Below, piece after piece: positions 9,036-18,136 of a DNA stretch of 64,000 nt. The stretch is taken from NCBI GenBank assembly GCA_002492725.1, contig DLAF01000050.1, positions 66,672 through 130,671 of the forward strand. The letters run 5' to 3'. The stretch comes from Lachnospiraceae bacterium UBA7054 (GTDB lineage: Bacteria; Bacillota; Clostridia; Lachnospirales; Lachnospiraceae). A program made the translations under genes and the position numbers. The notes beneath the pieces were generated by a model. That model was not told the origin of the DNA. It did not search any database and saw nothing but the letters and a program-made list of their open reading frames with translations. Positions within the stretch are counted from its first letter, which is position 1, and the number at the start of each line of letters is the position of its first letter.

Positions 9036-10016
9036 TTATTTTTGCTTAAAGATCGACTGTCTCGCGCCGTGCATCTGCCTGTGCTTCAAAACGTCGTCCA
9101 CCGCGTCCATGCGAAGTCCCGCATCAATAAAATCACAGTTTTTACAGAAGGGATAGTTGTGCCTGCCGCCGGCGATCGCCTCCCGCAGCTTCTGATATTT
9201 TTCGCTGTTCCAGCCTTCCCGCAGAGAGGTTGTATTCAGATCCGCAAGCTCCGTCACCTCAAAATTATCGCAGCAGCAGATCCCCATCTTCCCGAAAGGT
9301 GTGATCCAAACATCCGTAAAGGGCATCAGACAGGTCTCTTTTATGATTTTCCCCTTGGACTGCTTGTTGGGGGCGCTGCCCGCGCGGTTTGTCAGCACTT
9401 CCTTCAAATAACGGATCTGTATCAAAATTTCCACGTCGCGAAACTCATCCGGATGCGCCTTCACATAATCATGAATAATCTGCACGTTGTCGTGCATCTT
9501 CATTTCCATCCCGTAGTTGTTGATAATGAGCTGATCCACGTAAGGAACGATCTGTTTCACCTTGTCCACATTGAGGAGCAGACCGTTGGTGGACATGAAA
9601 ATAAAGGTATCCGGAAGCTGCTTCCTGGCATACTTATGAAATTCTACAATGCGTGTATCAAGCCACGGTTCGTTGTTCCCGTAGAGTGTCAGGTGTCCCT
9701 TGTAATTCCAGTCGCGAAGCTGATCGATGATGGAATAATAAAGCGCATCATCCATCTTCTTATAAGGCCGCTTTTCCGCATGGATATTGGCGGTACAAAA
9801 TTCACAGGTACTGTTGCAGCGGTTCACCGTCTCCAGATTTACCACCAGCGGATGCGGCGGCTCCTCGTGGCTTAAAAAGTACTCAATATAACCTTTCTGC
9901 GATTTTCTGCGGCTGAGAAACTGTAATTTCAGATAACTCTCGCTGGAAATCCACGGCAGGTACTTTTTGGCATTCCACCCGATCGCACCCCCGAAATTGT
10001 GTACTCGAATTGACAT
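9036..10016 (-). CDS. Radical SAM protein with SPASM-like C-terminus
   Basis: A 326-residue protein with the radical SAM cluster motif CNSTCEFC (Cys67, Cys71, Cys74) in the N-terminal third. A C-terminal cysteine-rich segment (GICCCDNFEV and FCKNCDF) resembles a SPASM/Twitch auxiliary iron-sulfur site. The fold is built for radical chemistry on a peptide or sugar. No precursor-peptide gene was seen beside it, so a glycan or lipid substrate is possible. An AGAGGAG ribosome site precedes the ATG. It lies between a large membrane protein and the SGNH lipoprotein in an eight-gene same-strand run. The reaction is unknown. Confidence 0.82.
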   Translation of the reverse strand: MSIRVHNFGGAIGWNAKKYLPWISSESYLKLQFLSRRKSQKGYIEYFLSHEEPPHPLVVNLETVNRCNSTCEFCTANIHAEKRPYKKMDDALYYSIIDQLRDWNYKGHLTLYGNNEPWLDTRIVEFHKYARKQLPDTFIFMSTNGLLLNVDKVKQIVPYVDQLIINNYGMEMKMHDNVQIIHDYVKAHPDEFRDVEILIQIRYLKEVLTNRAGSAPNKQSKGKIIKETCLMPFTDVWITPFGKMGICCCDNFEVTELADLNTTSLREGWNSEKYQKLREAIAGGRHNYPFCKNCDFIDAGLRMDAVDDVLKHRQMHGARQSIFKQK

Positions 10017-10075
10017 ATGATAACTCCTCTCTGCTTTTTCTGATTAGCAATACCATGTGTTTTACAATTGTCTAT

Positions 10076-11950
10076 TCAGATGATGTGATAGACATAGACC
10101 GTCATACTTTCGTCCGCCGCCGTGTACTCTCCCTGAAGGGAAAGCCCGACCTCTTCCGCATTGGAAAGCCTGATCCTTGAAAAAAGATATTTCCCGCCAA
10201 GCTCTTTAAATGCTTTTCCGTCTATATAAATGCGGTCGTCCGTCGCATACACCGTCTTGGTGGCACTGACGATGCTTAAGTCGGTCCCGGAATACAGATA
10301 AGCCTTTGCCCCCCAGTCGTCATAGTAGATCCGGGTAGCCTCCACCCGCTCCAGCGCCGGAGCGATCACCTTGCGAAATGCCTCCTTATACCGCTGGGGA
10401 TAAAAACCCAGATACCCGTCCAGCGTGGCAATCCCGTTATACTCAAGCACCGCCGGGTATAGGCCGTAGGCTGCCGCCCACTCACCCTGATAGCCGATAT
10501 CCTCCTTGATTTTCGCAAACAGTTCTACGGCGTAAAACTGTTCGTAGGAAAGCTCGTCCACCTCCGTGCCGTGATAATATTCATAAGCCCTGTTATGACA
10601 GGTAGCATACAGGTCATTATAACGGTTCGGTGTCAGGATCACGGCAAGCAGGGCCAGGCATACAATGCCGTTTGCCAGCCACACCCGCAAAATTCCTCCC
10701 TCATAGAGTTTCAAAAGTACCAAAAACAGGGCCGCGTACCAGAGAAACGGGTTGAAAAAGACGGTACGGTTAAACTGCCAGCCCTCAAGCGGCGGAATCA
10801 GCCGCTCCACAAGCGAGCGCAGCGGCTTAAAGTCATATAGGCCGTACACCACGCAGTTGAAGACGATAAAAAGCACCACCAGATTGAAAGGGTCGTGAAT
10901 GATGCTTTTCCACTCCCGTCTTATGATATAACGCCCGTTATTAATAATCGCATACAGGATGCAGACGGGAAGTATTACTTTTGCGTGCACGCTGTCCGCA
11001 TGAAAGATGCCCTCTTTAAAAACCTGTCCAATCTCCGCAAAGATCTCTGCCGGAGAGAGACTTGCATTCACGATGGAGGCACGGATTGTCACCTCATCGC
11101 TAAGGAGCATCTGCGAAAACAGCCGGTACTCGCAGACCACATAGCCCGCCGCCAGCACAAGCAAAGCAACCAGCATCCGCAGGGCCGCCCCTTCATCGCC
11201 GCTGCGCACCTCGCCTTGCCGCCCTTCTTCCTCCGCAGCGCTCTGTGCCATTCCCACTTCGCTGCTCTGTGCCATATCATATCTGCTATGCGATCGCCGA
11301 TACAGCTGCCTGCCAAACAGCCACAAAACGACCAGCGCAAGATACCCCAGAATAAAAATACCGTGGTAGGAAAAATAGGACAGAAGCGGATAGGCAAACA
11401 ACGCCGCATACCACATCCGCCACCGTGCCTCCCGCTTCCGATCAATCTTTATCAGGATAAAAACGCACAGCGGAATGGAAGCAAAGGCAAAGCCGAAAGC
11501 CGGAAAGACCCAGAGCGTTCCATAGCACAGGCCCGTCATATAAACAATGGGGCGCACCCGCAGATACCGCTCCATAAGAAGCTCCTTCGCAAGCAGTCGA
11601 AACGAGAACATCCCCAGCAGGATCTTTCCCAATATGCCCAGAATATAGGCTGTATAGGTCGGAAAGAGCATATAAAGCACACTGTAGAGGGAAAGCTCCG
11701 ACGGAAGGTTATCCCGGCTCACGCCGCCCAGAAAAGGAGCGTCCACACCATGCTTCCAAAAGGCGTCCGTATTTTTTAACATCTGAAACTGCGCCAGAAA
11801 CAGCTCCATATTATCATGGAGGCCGATGTAACTGCGCTCCCCGTATGCGAAAAACACCACCGCCGCAAACAGCGGGAATCCGATGACGGGAAACAGGAAC
11901 CAATATTTAGTTAGCCACCGAAACCATGTTCGTCCGGTCAATTTATTCAT
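10076..11950 (-). CDS. Polytopic membrane protein, DUF6044/YkoS-like, probable glycan assembly
   Basis: A 624-residue protein with about 11-13 hydrophobic segments and a soluble C-terminal domain of roughly 150 residues. The region following the first helix carries an acidic motif (GLHDNMELF), typical of GT-C-like or YfhO-like membrane enzymes that use polyprenyl-phosphate sugars. Resemblance to B. subtilis YkoS-type proteins is recalled from family knowledge and not verified. Its ATG overlaps the stop of the GtrA gene (ATGA), so the two are probably coupled, as expected for a system adding sugar residues on the outer membrane face. Confidence 0.6.
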   Translation of the reverse strand: MNKLTGRTWFRWLTKYWFLFPVIGFPLFAAVVFFAYGERSYIGLHDNMELFLAQFQMLKNTDAFWKHGVDAPFLGGVSRDNLPSELSLYSVLYMLFPTYTAYILGILGKILLGMFSFRLLAKELLMERYLRVRPIVYMTGLCYGTLWVFPAFGFAFASIPLCVFILIKIDRKREARWRMWYAALFAYPLLSYFSYHGIFILGYLALVVLWLFGRQLYRRSHSRYDMAQSSEVGMAQSAAEEEGRQGEVRSGDEGAALRMLVALLVLAAGYVVCEYRLFSQMLLSDEVTIRASIVNASLSPAEIFAEIGQVFKEGIFHADSVHAKVILPVCILYAIINNGRYIIRREWKSIIHDPFNLVVLFIVFNCVVYGLYDFKPLRSLVERLIPPLEGWQFNRTVFFNPFLWYAALFLVLLKLYEGGILRVWLANGIVCLALLAVILTPNRYNDLYATCHNRAYEYYHGTEVDELSYEQFYAVELFAKIKEDIGYQGEWAAAYGLYPAVLEYNGIATLDGYLGFYPQRYKEAFRKVIAPALERVEATRIYYDDWGAKAYLYSGTDLSIVSATKTVYATDDRIYIDGKAFKELGGKYLFSRIRLSNAEEVGLSLQGEYTAADESMTVYVYHII

Positions 11951-12417
11951 CGCCTGTCCCTTTCATCCTGTCCACTCTTAAAGACAAACAATTTCTGCCC
12001 GAAGAAATTCATCACGATAAAGATACCCATGCCAAAGATCATGGCTATATTTTCAAACAGCGCCTGAGACAGCCCGCCGCCTTTTGCCAGTCCCGTAAGC
12101 TCGATCAGGCGGGCCACCAGCGGTTTTGCCACGCTGAAAGAGACCAGATAGCAGACGATGATATTGATTGCAAAGCGCCAGGGCAGCCACTTATCACGCT
12201 CCTTCACCTTAAAGGTCAGCTTCGCATTCGCGTGGTAGGAAAACACGCTGCCGATAAAGTAGGAGATTCCGCTGGAAAGCCAGTAGTTCATATGGATGAG
12301 ATTATAAAGCACAGCCATGATACCCCAGCCGAGCATCGTATTGATCACACCCACCATCCCAAAATGGATGACCTCCATAATAAAGTCTCTGTATTTTTCA
12401 AACAATTTTTTAATCAT
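11947..12417 (-). CDS. GtrA-family membrane protein
   Basis: Small membrane protein of 156 residues with four predicted helices and the GtrA N-terminal signature (HFGMVGVINTMLGWGI). GtrA proteins are thought to move polyprenyl-phosphate-linked sugars across the membrane for side-chain glycosylation. Overlap with the downstream 624-residue membrane protein (stop and start share ATGA) supports a joint role. No GtrB-like transferase is immediately adjacent, but DPM1-like glycosyltransferases lie at 19.9 and 26.1 kb. Confidence 0.88.
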   Translation of the reverse strand: MIKKLFEKYRDFIMEVIHFGMVGVINTMLGWGIMAVLYNLIHMNYWLSSGISYFIGSVFSYHANAKLTFKVKERDKWLPWRFAINIIVCYLVSFSVAKPLVARLIELTGLAKGGGLSQALFENIAMIFGMGIFIVMNFFGQKLFVFKSGQDERDRR

Positions 12418-12460
12418 TTCCTTTGCGCCTTATGCTTCCTTTTGCTTCTTTCCGCTTTTT

Positions 12461-13978
12461 CTATTCTGCTTCCAGCCCATATTCTGCGCCGTAGCGCTCC
12501 AGCCAGAGCGGCCGGTCAATCGATACCACACTCTGTTTCCCGTAAAACCTGCCTGTTACCTGGTTGGTATACGCATTCGGATTTGCAGTGACCGGCATAT
12601 GCATCAAAGGTCCCTGTACATCATTGATGCCGGGAATGACCGCATCCGTTACCGCGTCATCTTCCAAAAGTTTTGTCTGCAGATCCATCTGCTTACGAAA
12701 GTCTGCGGCTTGTCCGCTAGTTATGTAAACCAGGGCAGTGTAGGAGGTACAGCTCTTCACGTTGCTGCGTTTTAGCAGCCCGAGCACCGCGCACACCAAA
12801 AACCCCGCCGCGACCACGCCCCAAAGAATTTTCTTTGCCGCACCGTCTTCTTTTTTGTTTCTTAGCAACGTGACGAAACCGTCCGCCGCCATCAGCAGGA
12901 TAAAGGCCGCCGTCAGCAAAAAGACCAGATAATTCGTGTTGGGCACGCCCTTGGAATACGCCACGTCCGCATAGATGGCCGGCGCCTGCATCGCGCTGTA
13001 CAGACAAAAGAGCAGAAGTCCTGCCGCAAACCGATGAGGAATCTGCAGCCCTTCTTCCCGCTGCCAAAGCAGGATCAAAAAGAGCAGAAAGAGAAACAAA
13101 AGCCCCACCAGCGCAAGCGGCCTCTCCTTCCCGTAAACGCCGATGTCTTTGACCGCACAGACAAAAGAGGCGCCTATCGTTTGCAGCGCCCTCGCCGGCG
13201 AAAAGCCAAATTCCGCTCCGCCCCGAACCAGATTGCCGGGCGATTTCATACTGATCACAAGACCGATCAGCTCCGTCAATACGGGAATCCCCAGCAGGAA
13301 GATCCGCCTGTCCCTTTTCAAAAGCCACACCGCCGCGCAGACGTAACACGCCGTGATCAGGGCAAGAAGCGCCGCCTGATAATTGGAGCCGCCCAAAAGC
13401 GTCATAAAAAGGAGTATCCCCACAAACGTACTTTTGCGCCAGGTCTCACCATATCTAAGAAGCCACACGGTGAGTACCTGACACATGGCAAAGGGCAGCA
13501 TATAGTGAGCGCATCCGTTAAACCAATAGATCGCGGATTTGGTGCCCGGGATAAACTCGATGCTTATGATGAGAAACCAGACCGCGATCAACAGACAGCT
13601 CCACCCGTCAAAATGAAGCTTCCTGCACAAAACTTCCCGAAACAGATAAGCGGTGCTCCCGATCCACAAAAAGAGCATCAAAACCGCCACGATCACATAA
13701 GCCCCATCGTGAAACACCTCGGGCTGCAGCGCAAACACCGCGATACTAAACCACGTGCCCTGCCATCCGCCGTAAAACTCTTTGACCGTCCGGCACATCC
13801 CCTTAAAAACTTCCACCAAAGAATGCGTTCCCATCCATGCCGTTCTGGTATGAAAGCCATAGCCATAATCATCACCGGTCGCCCTGTTGACACCCGTCAG
13901 ATATACGATCGGTATCAATAAAATAAGAAAAATGATCACGCTGGCGCAGGCAATCATCTTTCGATTTCTCTCAGACAT
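12461..13978 (-). CDS. Polytopic membrane protein, DUF6056-like
   Basis: A 505-residue protein with about 11-12 transmembrane segments and the extracytoplasmic motif ATGDDYGYG soon after the first helix. The Asp-Asp pair at this place is characteristic of GT-C-type membrane glycosyltransferases and of DUF6056. The assignment to DUF6056 is from memory and not checked. It is the first gene of the minus-strand run continuing to 4925 and has a good promoter at 14070-14098. Likely role: transfer of a lipid-linked sugar outside the cell, by inference. Confidence 0.6.
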   Translation of the reverse strand: MSERNRKMIACASVIIFLILLIPIVYLTGVNRATGDDYGYGFHTRTAWMGTHSLVEVFKGMCRTVKEFYGGWQGTWFSIAVFALQPEVFHDGAYVIVAVLMLFLWIGSTAYLFREVLCRKLHFDGWSCLLIAVWFLIISIEFIPGTKSAIYWFNGCAHYMLPFAMCQVLTVWLLRYGETWRKSTFVGILLFMTLLGGSNYQAALLALITACYVCAAVWLLKRDRRIFLLGIPVLTELIGLVISMKSPGNLVRGGAEFGFSPARALQTIGASFVCAVKDIGVYGKERPLALVGLLFLFLLFLILLWQREEGLQIPHRFAAGLLLFCLYSAMQAPAIYADVAYSKGVPNTNYLVFLLTAAFILLMAADGFVTLLRNKKEDGAAKKILWGVVAAGFLVCAVLGLLKRSNVKSCTSYTALVYITSGQAADFRKQMDLQTKLLEDDAVTDAVIPGINDVQGPLMHMPVTANPNAYTNQVTGRFYGKQSVVSIDRPLWLERYGAEYGLEAE

Positions 13979-14017
13979 GCATTTTCTCCCTGATCCACAT
14001 TCCGTTCATCCCGCCGC

Positions 14018-14046
14018 TTGCCAAATGCAGACGAATTCCCTATAAT
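14018..14046 (+). promoter_or_regulatory. Sigma-A-type promoter of the VOC gene
   Basis: TTGCCA at 14018-14023, a 17-base spacer, then a perfect TATAAT at 14041-14046. The predicted transcript starts about 60 bases before the VOC gene at 14112. Confidence 0.75.
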
Positions 14047-14069
14047 AAAAACAACCGACATTATGTATT

Positions 14070-14098
14070 AGTATACACAATCCCGGTCTATTTATCAA
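14070..14098 (-). promoter_or_regulatory. Sigma-A-type promoter of the DUF6056-like to ABC operon
   Basis: On the minus strand: TTGATA (14098-14093), a 17-base spacer and TATACT (14075-14070), about 90 bases upstream of the start at 13978. It faces the VOC promoter, and the two predicted transcripts would overlap at their 5' ends. Confidence 0.65.
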
Positions 14099-14111
14099 TA
14101 AGGAGGCTTCC

Positions 14112-14510
14112 ATGCAGGCATTCAAAATCCATCACATCGGTTATCTGGTAAAAAAAATGGAAAAGGCGCAGAAAACCTTTGTATCACTCGGCTATCAGAT
14201 TGAGCAGGAAACCGTCTATGATTCCATCCGCGACGTAACGATCTGCTTTCTGCAAAAAGACGGCTATCGGATTGAGCTGGTCTCCCCGGTTTCGGAAAAC
14301 TCTGTGGCCGCAGGCCTCCTCAAAAAATATAAAAACTGCCCTTATCATATCTGTTATGAAGCAAACGATTACGAGACTGCTGCCGCGTCCCTGTCTGCGG
14401 CGGGCTTTCTGGCAATTGACACACCTACCGAAGCGCCCGCTATGGGCAGACGCAAAGTAGTCTTCTTTTCCAGCCCCGCCATCGGCATGGTGGAACTTTT
14501 ACTTCCCTGA
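14112..14510 (+). CDS. VOC-superfamily protein (glyoxalase / methylmalonyl-CoA epimerase-like)
   Basis: A 132-residue, one-unit vicinal-oxygen-chelate protein. Candidate metal ligands fit the family pattern: His8 (HHIGY), Glu55 (RIELVSP), His79 (YHICY) and Glu128 (GMVELL). Closest in layout to methylmalonyl-CoA epimerase, which catalyses an enolate-type epimerisation of an acyl thioester. An AAGGAGG ribosome site lies 5 bases before the ATG. Convergent with the acyl carrier protein and FkbH genes, it may act on an ACP-bound acyl group, but that link is inference from position only. Confidence 0.78.
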   Translation: MQAFKIHHIGYLVKKMEKAQKTFVSLGYQIEQETVYDSIRDVTICFLQKDGYRIELVSPVSENSVAAGLLKKYKNCPYHICYEANDYETAAASLSAAGFLAIDTPTEAPAMGRRKVVFFSSPAIGMVELLLP

Positions 14511-14564
14511 TATCATGACTACCAGCCGAAAACGCTTTGAACAGCATTCCTTACAGACGTCGCG

Positions 14565-14807
14565 CTAATCAATCTGGCTAAGAATGATATCCGCCATCTC
14601 GCCCACATTCTTCATGGACACCACCTGGCCCATATTGAATTTGATGCCAAACTCCTGCTCCACAGCCGCCAGCAGATTAATGTGCTCGAGGGAATCCCAC
14701 TCCTCGATATCGTCCGCCGTGGTCTGGTCTGTCACGGTGATCTCCTCGTCGTCAAAGACATCCCGAAACACTTCATTTAACGTTTCAAACACTTCTTCTC
14801 TGCTCAT
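14565..14807 (-). CDS. Acyl carrier protein
   Basis: An 80-residue acidic protein with the phosphopantetheine attachment motif EEWDSLEHINLL (Ser39). Length and pattern match discrete carrier proteins of the DltC or FkbJ kind. It lies 66 bases downstream of the FkbH-like gene on the same strand. In known pathways an FkbH enzyme loads a three-carbon unit from 1,3-bisphosphoglycerate onto such a carrier, so this is probably a glyceryl carrier, not the housekeeping fatty-acid ACP. Ribosome site GAGGG just before ATG. Confidence 0.9.
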   Translation of the reverse strand: MSREEVFETLNEVFRDVFDDEEITVTDQTTADDIEEWDSLEHINLLAAVEQEFGIKFNMGQVVSMKNVGEMADIILSQID

Positions 14808-14873
14808 TGCACCCTCTTCTCCGAAGCAATCCTGTGATTGCTCCCTTTCCGTTTATAAAACCGTTTCTCCGAC

Positions 14874-16727
14874 TTACTGTGATACCACCGCAATTACCGT
14901 ATTTTTCGGCGTATAATCCGCAGGAATCACATAACGCCAGATTGTGACACCCGTGTCAGTTTCTTCCGTCTTCTCAAAGCCCATTGCTTTGTAAAAGTCT
15001 TTTACCATGGCATTTTTTGCAGTGGGATAATAATATCCCATAATTGTCCCGATGCCGCAGGCCTGACACGCCTCTACTACGCTGTCCATCATAGCATATT
15101 CCATATCCCGCTTCAATACCCGACAGCTCATCAGCCACAATTCGATGTGCAAAACGCTCCCGTCCGCGGATGCGCCCAAACTTTGCACGGCCCCTCCGCC
15201 CTGTCGATACGCTGCGGCATCCTCCATCCTGCCGCGCCTTCCGATCACCACACTGACCACGCCGTTGTCCCCGAAGCGGTCCTCCAGCTTTCCATAACGG
15301 GTGATATATCCCGCATCGGCAGCAAAAGTCTCGATTTCGCCCTGTGTATATCTTCTCGTCGTCAGATTAAACTGATTGCTCTTATTGGTGAGCTGCGCGA
15401 TTCTCGCCATATAGAGCGGCTCAAAAGGTCTGATCGTCCCTTTCATCTCCAGGGAAAGCAGATATTCCCGATAATCGCCAAACTGCGCCTGCTGCTTTTT
15501 CCGCTCCACATTTGCACGGTACATCTCATTGCGCTTTCTGTCATCCTCCGACAGCTTCGTCACCTCAAAAAAGCCGCTGTGATCTAAGATCCTCACATAC
15601 TGTTCCGGCGTACCGATCGCAGGAACGGCCACGCCAGGCACCTGCATCTGCACGATTTCCCGCTCTGCCGGATTATCGTCCACAAACACCAGGCTGTCCG
15701 GCAGGATGGTAAGCTCCTGCGCAATTTCTGCGATATTTTGGCTTTTGGGCTCCCAGTTGGCCTTGATCAGAATAAAGTCTTCCGGCTTTAAGACACCCTC
15801 CGGATGATTTAACCCCGCCAGCGCATTTTCCTCCTCATTCTTGGAGTTGACCGTCAGCATGACGCCGATGTCTTTCTGCGCCTTTAAGTAGGCCTGAAAC
15901 TCCGCATAGACCTGTCCCATAGGCGTCTCCTGCCCGATCTCCAGATTCTCCGGGCCGTCGTCTCCGACGATGCCGCCCCAGAGGGTATTGTCCAGATCCA
16001 GCGCAAGCGCTTTTTTATTCTTTCCGAAGATCGACTTGATGATATGAGACAGATTATGGGCAAAGTCCGGAATGGCCTGCATACAGCAGGCGTATTTATA
16101 CATATGCCAGTACAGCGGATCCGACCAGCGGTCAAGCCCGTAGGCCGCCGACAGATAGTTGATATCATGGATGTAAAAGTTTTCATGCTCTCTGGCATAC
16201 TGATAGAAAGCTTCATTGAGTCTGTTTAAAAATGAGATCCGCCCCTGAATGTACACCGCTTCCTGATTTCCCAGCAGTCTGTAATATGGATATTCAAAGT
16301 TATTTTGAATAATAGGGCAGTGCCAGGTGTCCGCAAGCTTGTCCCACATCACCTGAAAATGCGCATACTGTCCCTCAAACAGTTCATCGACCCGCTCCTT
16401 TGTATCTCCCGGAGAAGGATAGTCTGTTACGTTGCGGTTTGAGGTATGAATAAAGATCAGCTCCGGCGCAAAGTCTGACAGGAGCGGGTTATCAAACATC
16501 GCATCCTGCCAATACTGCGCGTACTCCGATTCGTAAAAGACGGGACGGATCCCCTGCTCCAGCAAAAACAGTTCCAAGATCCGTATGATATCATGCGTCG
16601 TGCTGCCGCCAAGCACCGCGATCCGCTTTTCCAGAAAATCCGTCCTGCTCTCCAAAAGTGCCTTCTTTAGTTTTTTTGACTTCTTTAAGATCAGTTCCCC
16701 GTCATAGGGATACGTAAGCTCCTGCAT
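14874..16727 (-). CDS. FkbH-like HAD-IIIC protein (glyceryl-ACP formation), three-domain
   Basis: A 617-residue protein with three parts. The N-terminal SGNH-like domain (about 1-230) has a GGSTTHD turn. The HAD domain starts KALALDLDNTLWGG, with nucleophile and acid/base Asp244 and Asp246. A GNAT-like C-terminal domain spans about 370-600. This is the FkbH/HAD-IIIC architecture. Characterised members dephosphorylate 1,3-bisphosphoglycerate and pass the glyceryl group to a carrier protein. The start at 16727 (MQELTYPYDG) is chosen because GGAG lies 6 bases before it, whereas the ATG at 16739 has none. The acyl carrier protein follows directly and an SGNH hydrolase precedes it. Confidence 0.85.
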   Translation of the reverse strand: MQELTYPYDGELILKKSKKLKKALLESRTDFLEKRIAVLGGSTTHDIIRILELFLLEQGIRPVFYESEYAQYWQDAMFDNPLLSDFAPELIFIHTSNRNVTDYPSPGDTKERVDELFEGQYAHFQVMWDKLADTWHCPIIQNNFEYPYYRLLGNQEAVYIQGRISFLNRLNEAFYQYAREHENFYIHDINYLSAAYGLDRWSDPLYWHMYKYACCMQAIPDFAHNLSHIIKSIFGKNKKALALDLDNTLWGGIVGDDGPENLEIGQETPMGQVYAEFQAYLKAQKDIGVMLTVNSKNEEENALAGLNHPEGVLKPEDFILIKANWEPKSQNIAEIAQELTILPDSLVFVDDNPAEREIVQMQVPGVAVPAIGTPEQYVRILDHSGFFEVTKLSEDDRKRNEMYRANVERKKQQAQFGDYREYLLSLEMKGTIRPFEPLYMARIAQLTNKSNQFNLTTRRYTQGEIETFAADAGYITRYGKLEDRFGDNGVVSVVIGRRGRMEDAAAYRQGGGAVQSLGASADGSVLHIELWLMSCRVLKRDMEYAMMDSVVEACQACGIGTIMGYYYPTAKNAMVKDFYKAMGFEKTEETDTGVTIWRYVIPADYTPKNTVIAVVSQ

Positions 16728-16764
16728 CCTAATCTCCATTCCCGTACATTTATGCTATCGCCGC

Positions 16765-17919
16765 TCACTCCTGCGGCGCATAATCCTTATGAATGATCTC
16801 TGCAATCTTCTCTGCATATACTCTGGCGCCGAGGGGCGTCATATGAACGCCGTCCGCCAGATATTTATCCGCCGTCCCGGCATCAATGCCGCTGTTTTCA
16901 AAAGCATTAAAGAAAATAACGCCTTCTTCCTTATACTGATCGGCTATATAACCCGTTCCTCTGGCAAAATTAACAAGGGGCCCGTAGCCATAATCCAGCG
17001 AATAGCCGTCGCCGATAAACGTCTTGCCGCTGAAGATCTGGCAGTAATGCGGTGCAACCAGCAAAATCTGCGCATTGGGGAAATAATTCTTGAGTGCGTT
17101 AACCGCATCCTCTAACGCCCCGGTATAAGTATGGGATGCCTTCACCGCCAGCGTCTCCCCATTTTCCAGATAGCGGCTGTTGGGAATCTTTCCGGTAAGG
17201 AAATCATTGACGCCGTATTCGATGATAAAGTAGTCTGTCTTTGAAAAATCGCATGTTTCCAGTATTTCCTTCGCGGCATAGCCCTCAAACACATCAGGAC
17301 TGATATTGCCCTGGATCGCGTTGATAATCCCCAGCAGGCCGCAGGAAGTCCAGTTATTATAATCGTAATGTTCATTCGGTAAAAGTGCCGCCGTCGTCCC
17401 GCCTATGGACATGTTGTAGACCTTTGCGTTCAGCTGTTCCGAAATGATATCTGCCGCACCGCTCTCCGTCCTGTCGCCGTCCATGATACTGTCACCCATG
17501 ATGACGACCTGCATGCTGTATTCTTTGTCGTCTTTCTCCTTTTCAGGCGCCTTTTCTTCTTCTCCTTCTCCGGATTTTTGATCCTCCGTATTTGGCTTTT
17601 TTTGCGTACTCTGTGTATTCTGTGTATCCTGCGTATTCTCCATCACTTTGACGGACGTCTCCTCCGGATTTTCGACGCTTGCAGCAGGAAGCTGTTCTTC
17701 CCGGCCGGACGTTACGCCAGCCTCATCCTGCAGCCGCTGCCACTCTTCTTTCAGCTCCTGCACGGTCTGACTGTTCTGCTCCTCAAGAGCAAGCCTCTCT
17801 TTTTCCACCCGGATCTGCGCCTGTCCATAAACGATCTCAATGATGGCCAGAATGCAGAAACCGATCAGAATCACCAGCAAGATATTGATATTTTGTCTGC
17901 CTTTTCTTGTATTTCCCAT
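16765..17919 (-). CDS. Membrane-anchored SGNH/GDSL hydrolase
   Basis: A 384-residue protein with one N-terminal helix (about 12-32), a coiled or low-complexity Gln/Glu/Thr-rich stalk (about 35-130) and an extracytoplasmic SGNH domain. Block I is IMGDSIMDG (Ser144), block III is GVNDFL and block V is LADGVHM (Asp356, His359). It is first in a three-gene run with the FkbH-like and ACP genes. This mirrors the DltC/DltD logic: a carrier-bound acyl unit plus an outer-face SGNH enzyme, with the MBOAT supplied by one of the genes nearby. Substrate inferred, not shown. Confidence 0.82.
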   Translation of the reverse strand: MGNTRKGRQNINILLVILIGFCILAIIEIVYGQAQIRVEKERLALEEQNSQTVQELKEEWQRLQDEAGVTSGREEQLPAASVENPEETSVKVMENTQDTQNTQSTQKKPNTEDQKSGEGEEEKAPEKEKDDKEYSMQVVIMGDSIMDGDRTESGAADIISEQLNAKVYNMSIGGTTAALLPNEHYDYNNWTSCGLLGIINAIQGNISPDVFEGYAAKEILETCDFSKTDYFIIEYGVNDFLTGKIPNSRYLENGETLAVKASHTYTGALEDAVNALKNYFPNAQILLVAPHYCQIFSGKTFIGDGYSLDYGYGPLVNFARGTGYIADQYKEEGVIFFNAFENSGIDAGTADKYLADGVHMTPLGARVYAEKIAEIIHKDYAPQE

Positions 17920-18077
17920 ATTACCACCGACCTTTCCTGTCTGTCAAACGTATATCATCACGTGATTTGCTTAATCTGTAATTCACTCTATCATATTTTT
18001 TCTCCGTTTCCTATATCCGTAAACAGGAATTAAAGAAATTTTCCACAAATCTTAATATTTTTCTCCCTTACAGTTTA

Positions 18078-18086
18078 TGGTATAAT
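18078..18086 (+). promoter_or_regulatory. Extended -10 element upstream of the 575-residue membrane protein
   Basis: TGGTATAAT is an extended -10 (TGn plus TATAAT), about 50 bases before the start at 18137. No strong -35 is visible. The rest of the 217-base divergent gap is AT-rich and otherwise featureless. Confidence 0.55.
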
Positions 18087-18136
18087 GGTCACAGATATGC
18101 ACACGGATTGGTTTTTACGAACACGAGGAAGATTCG

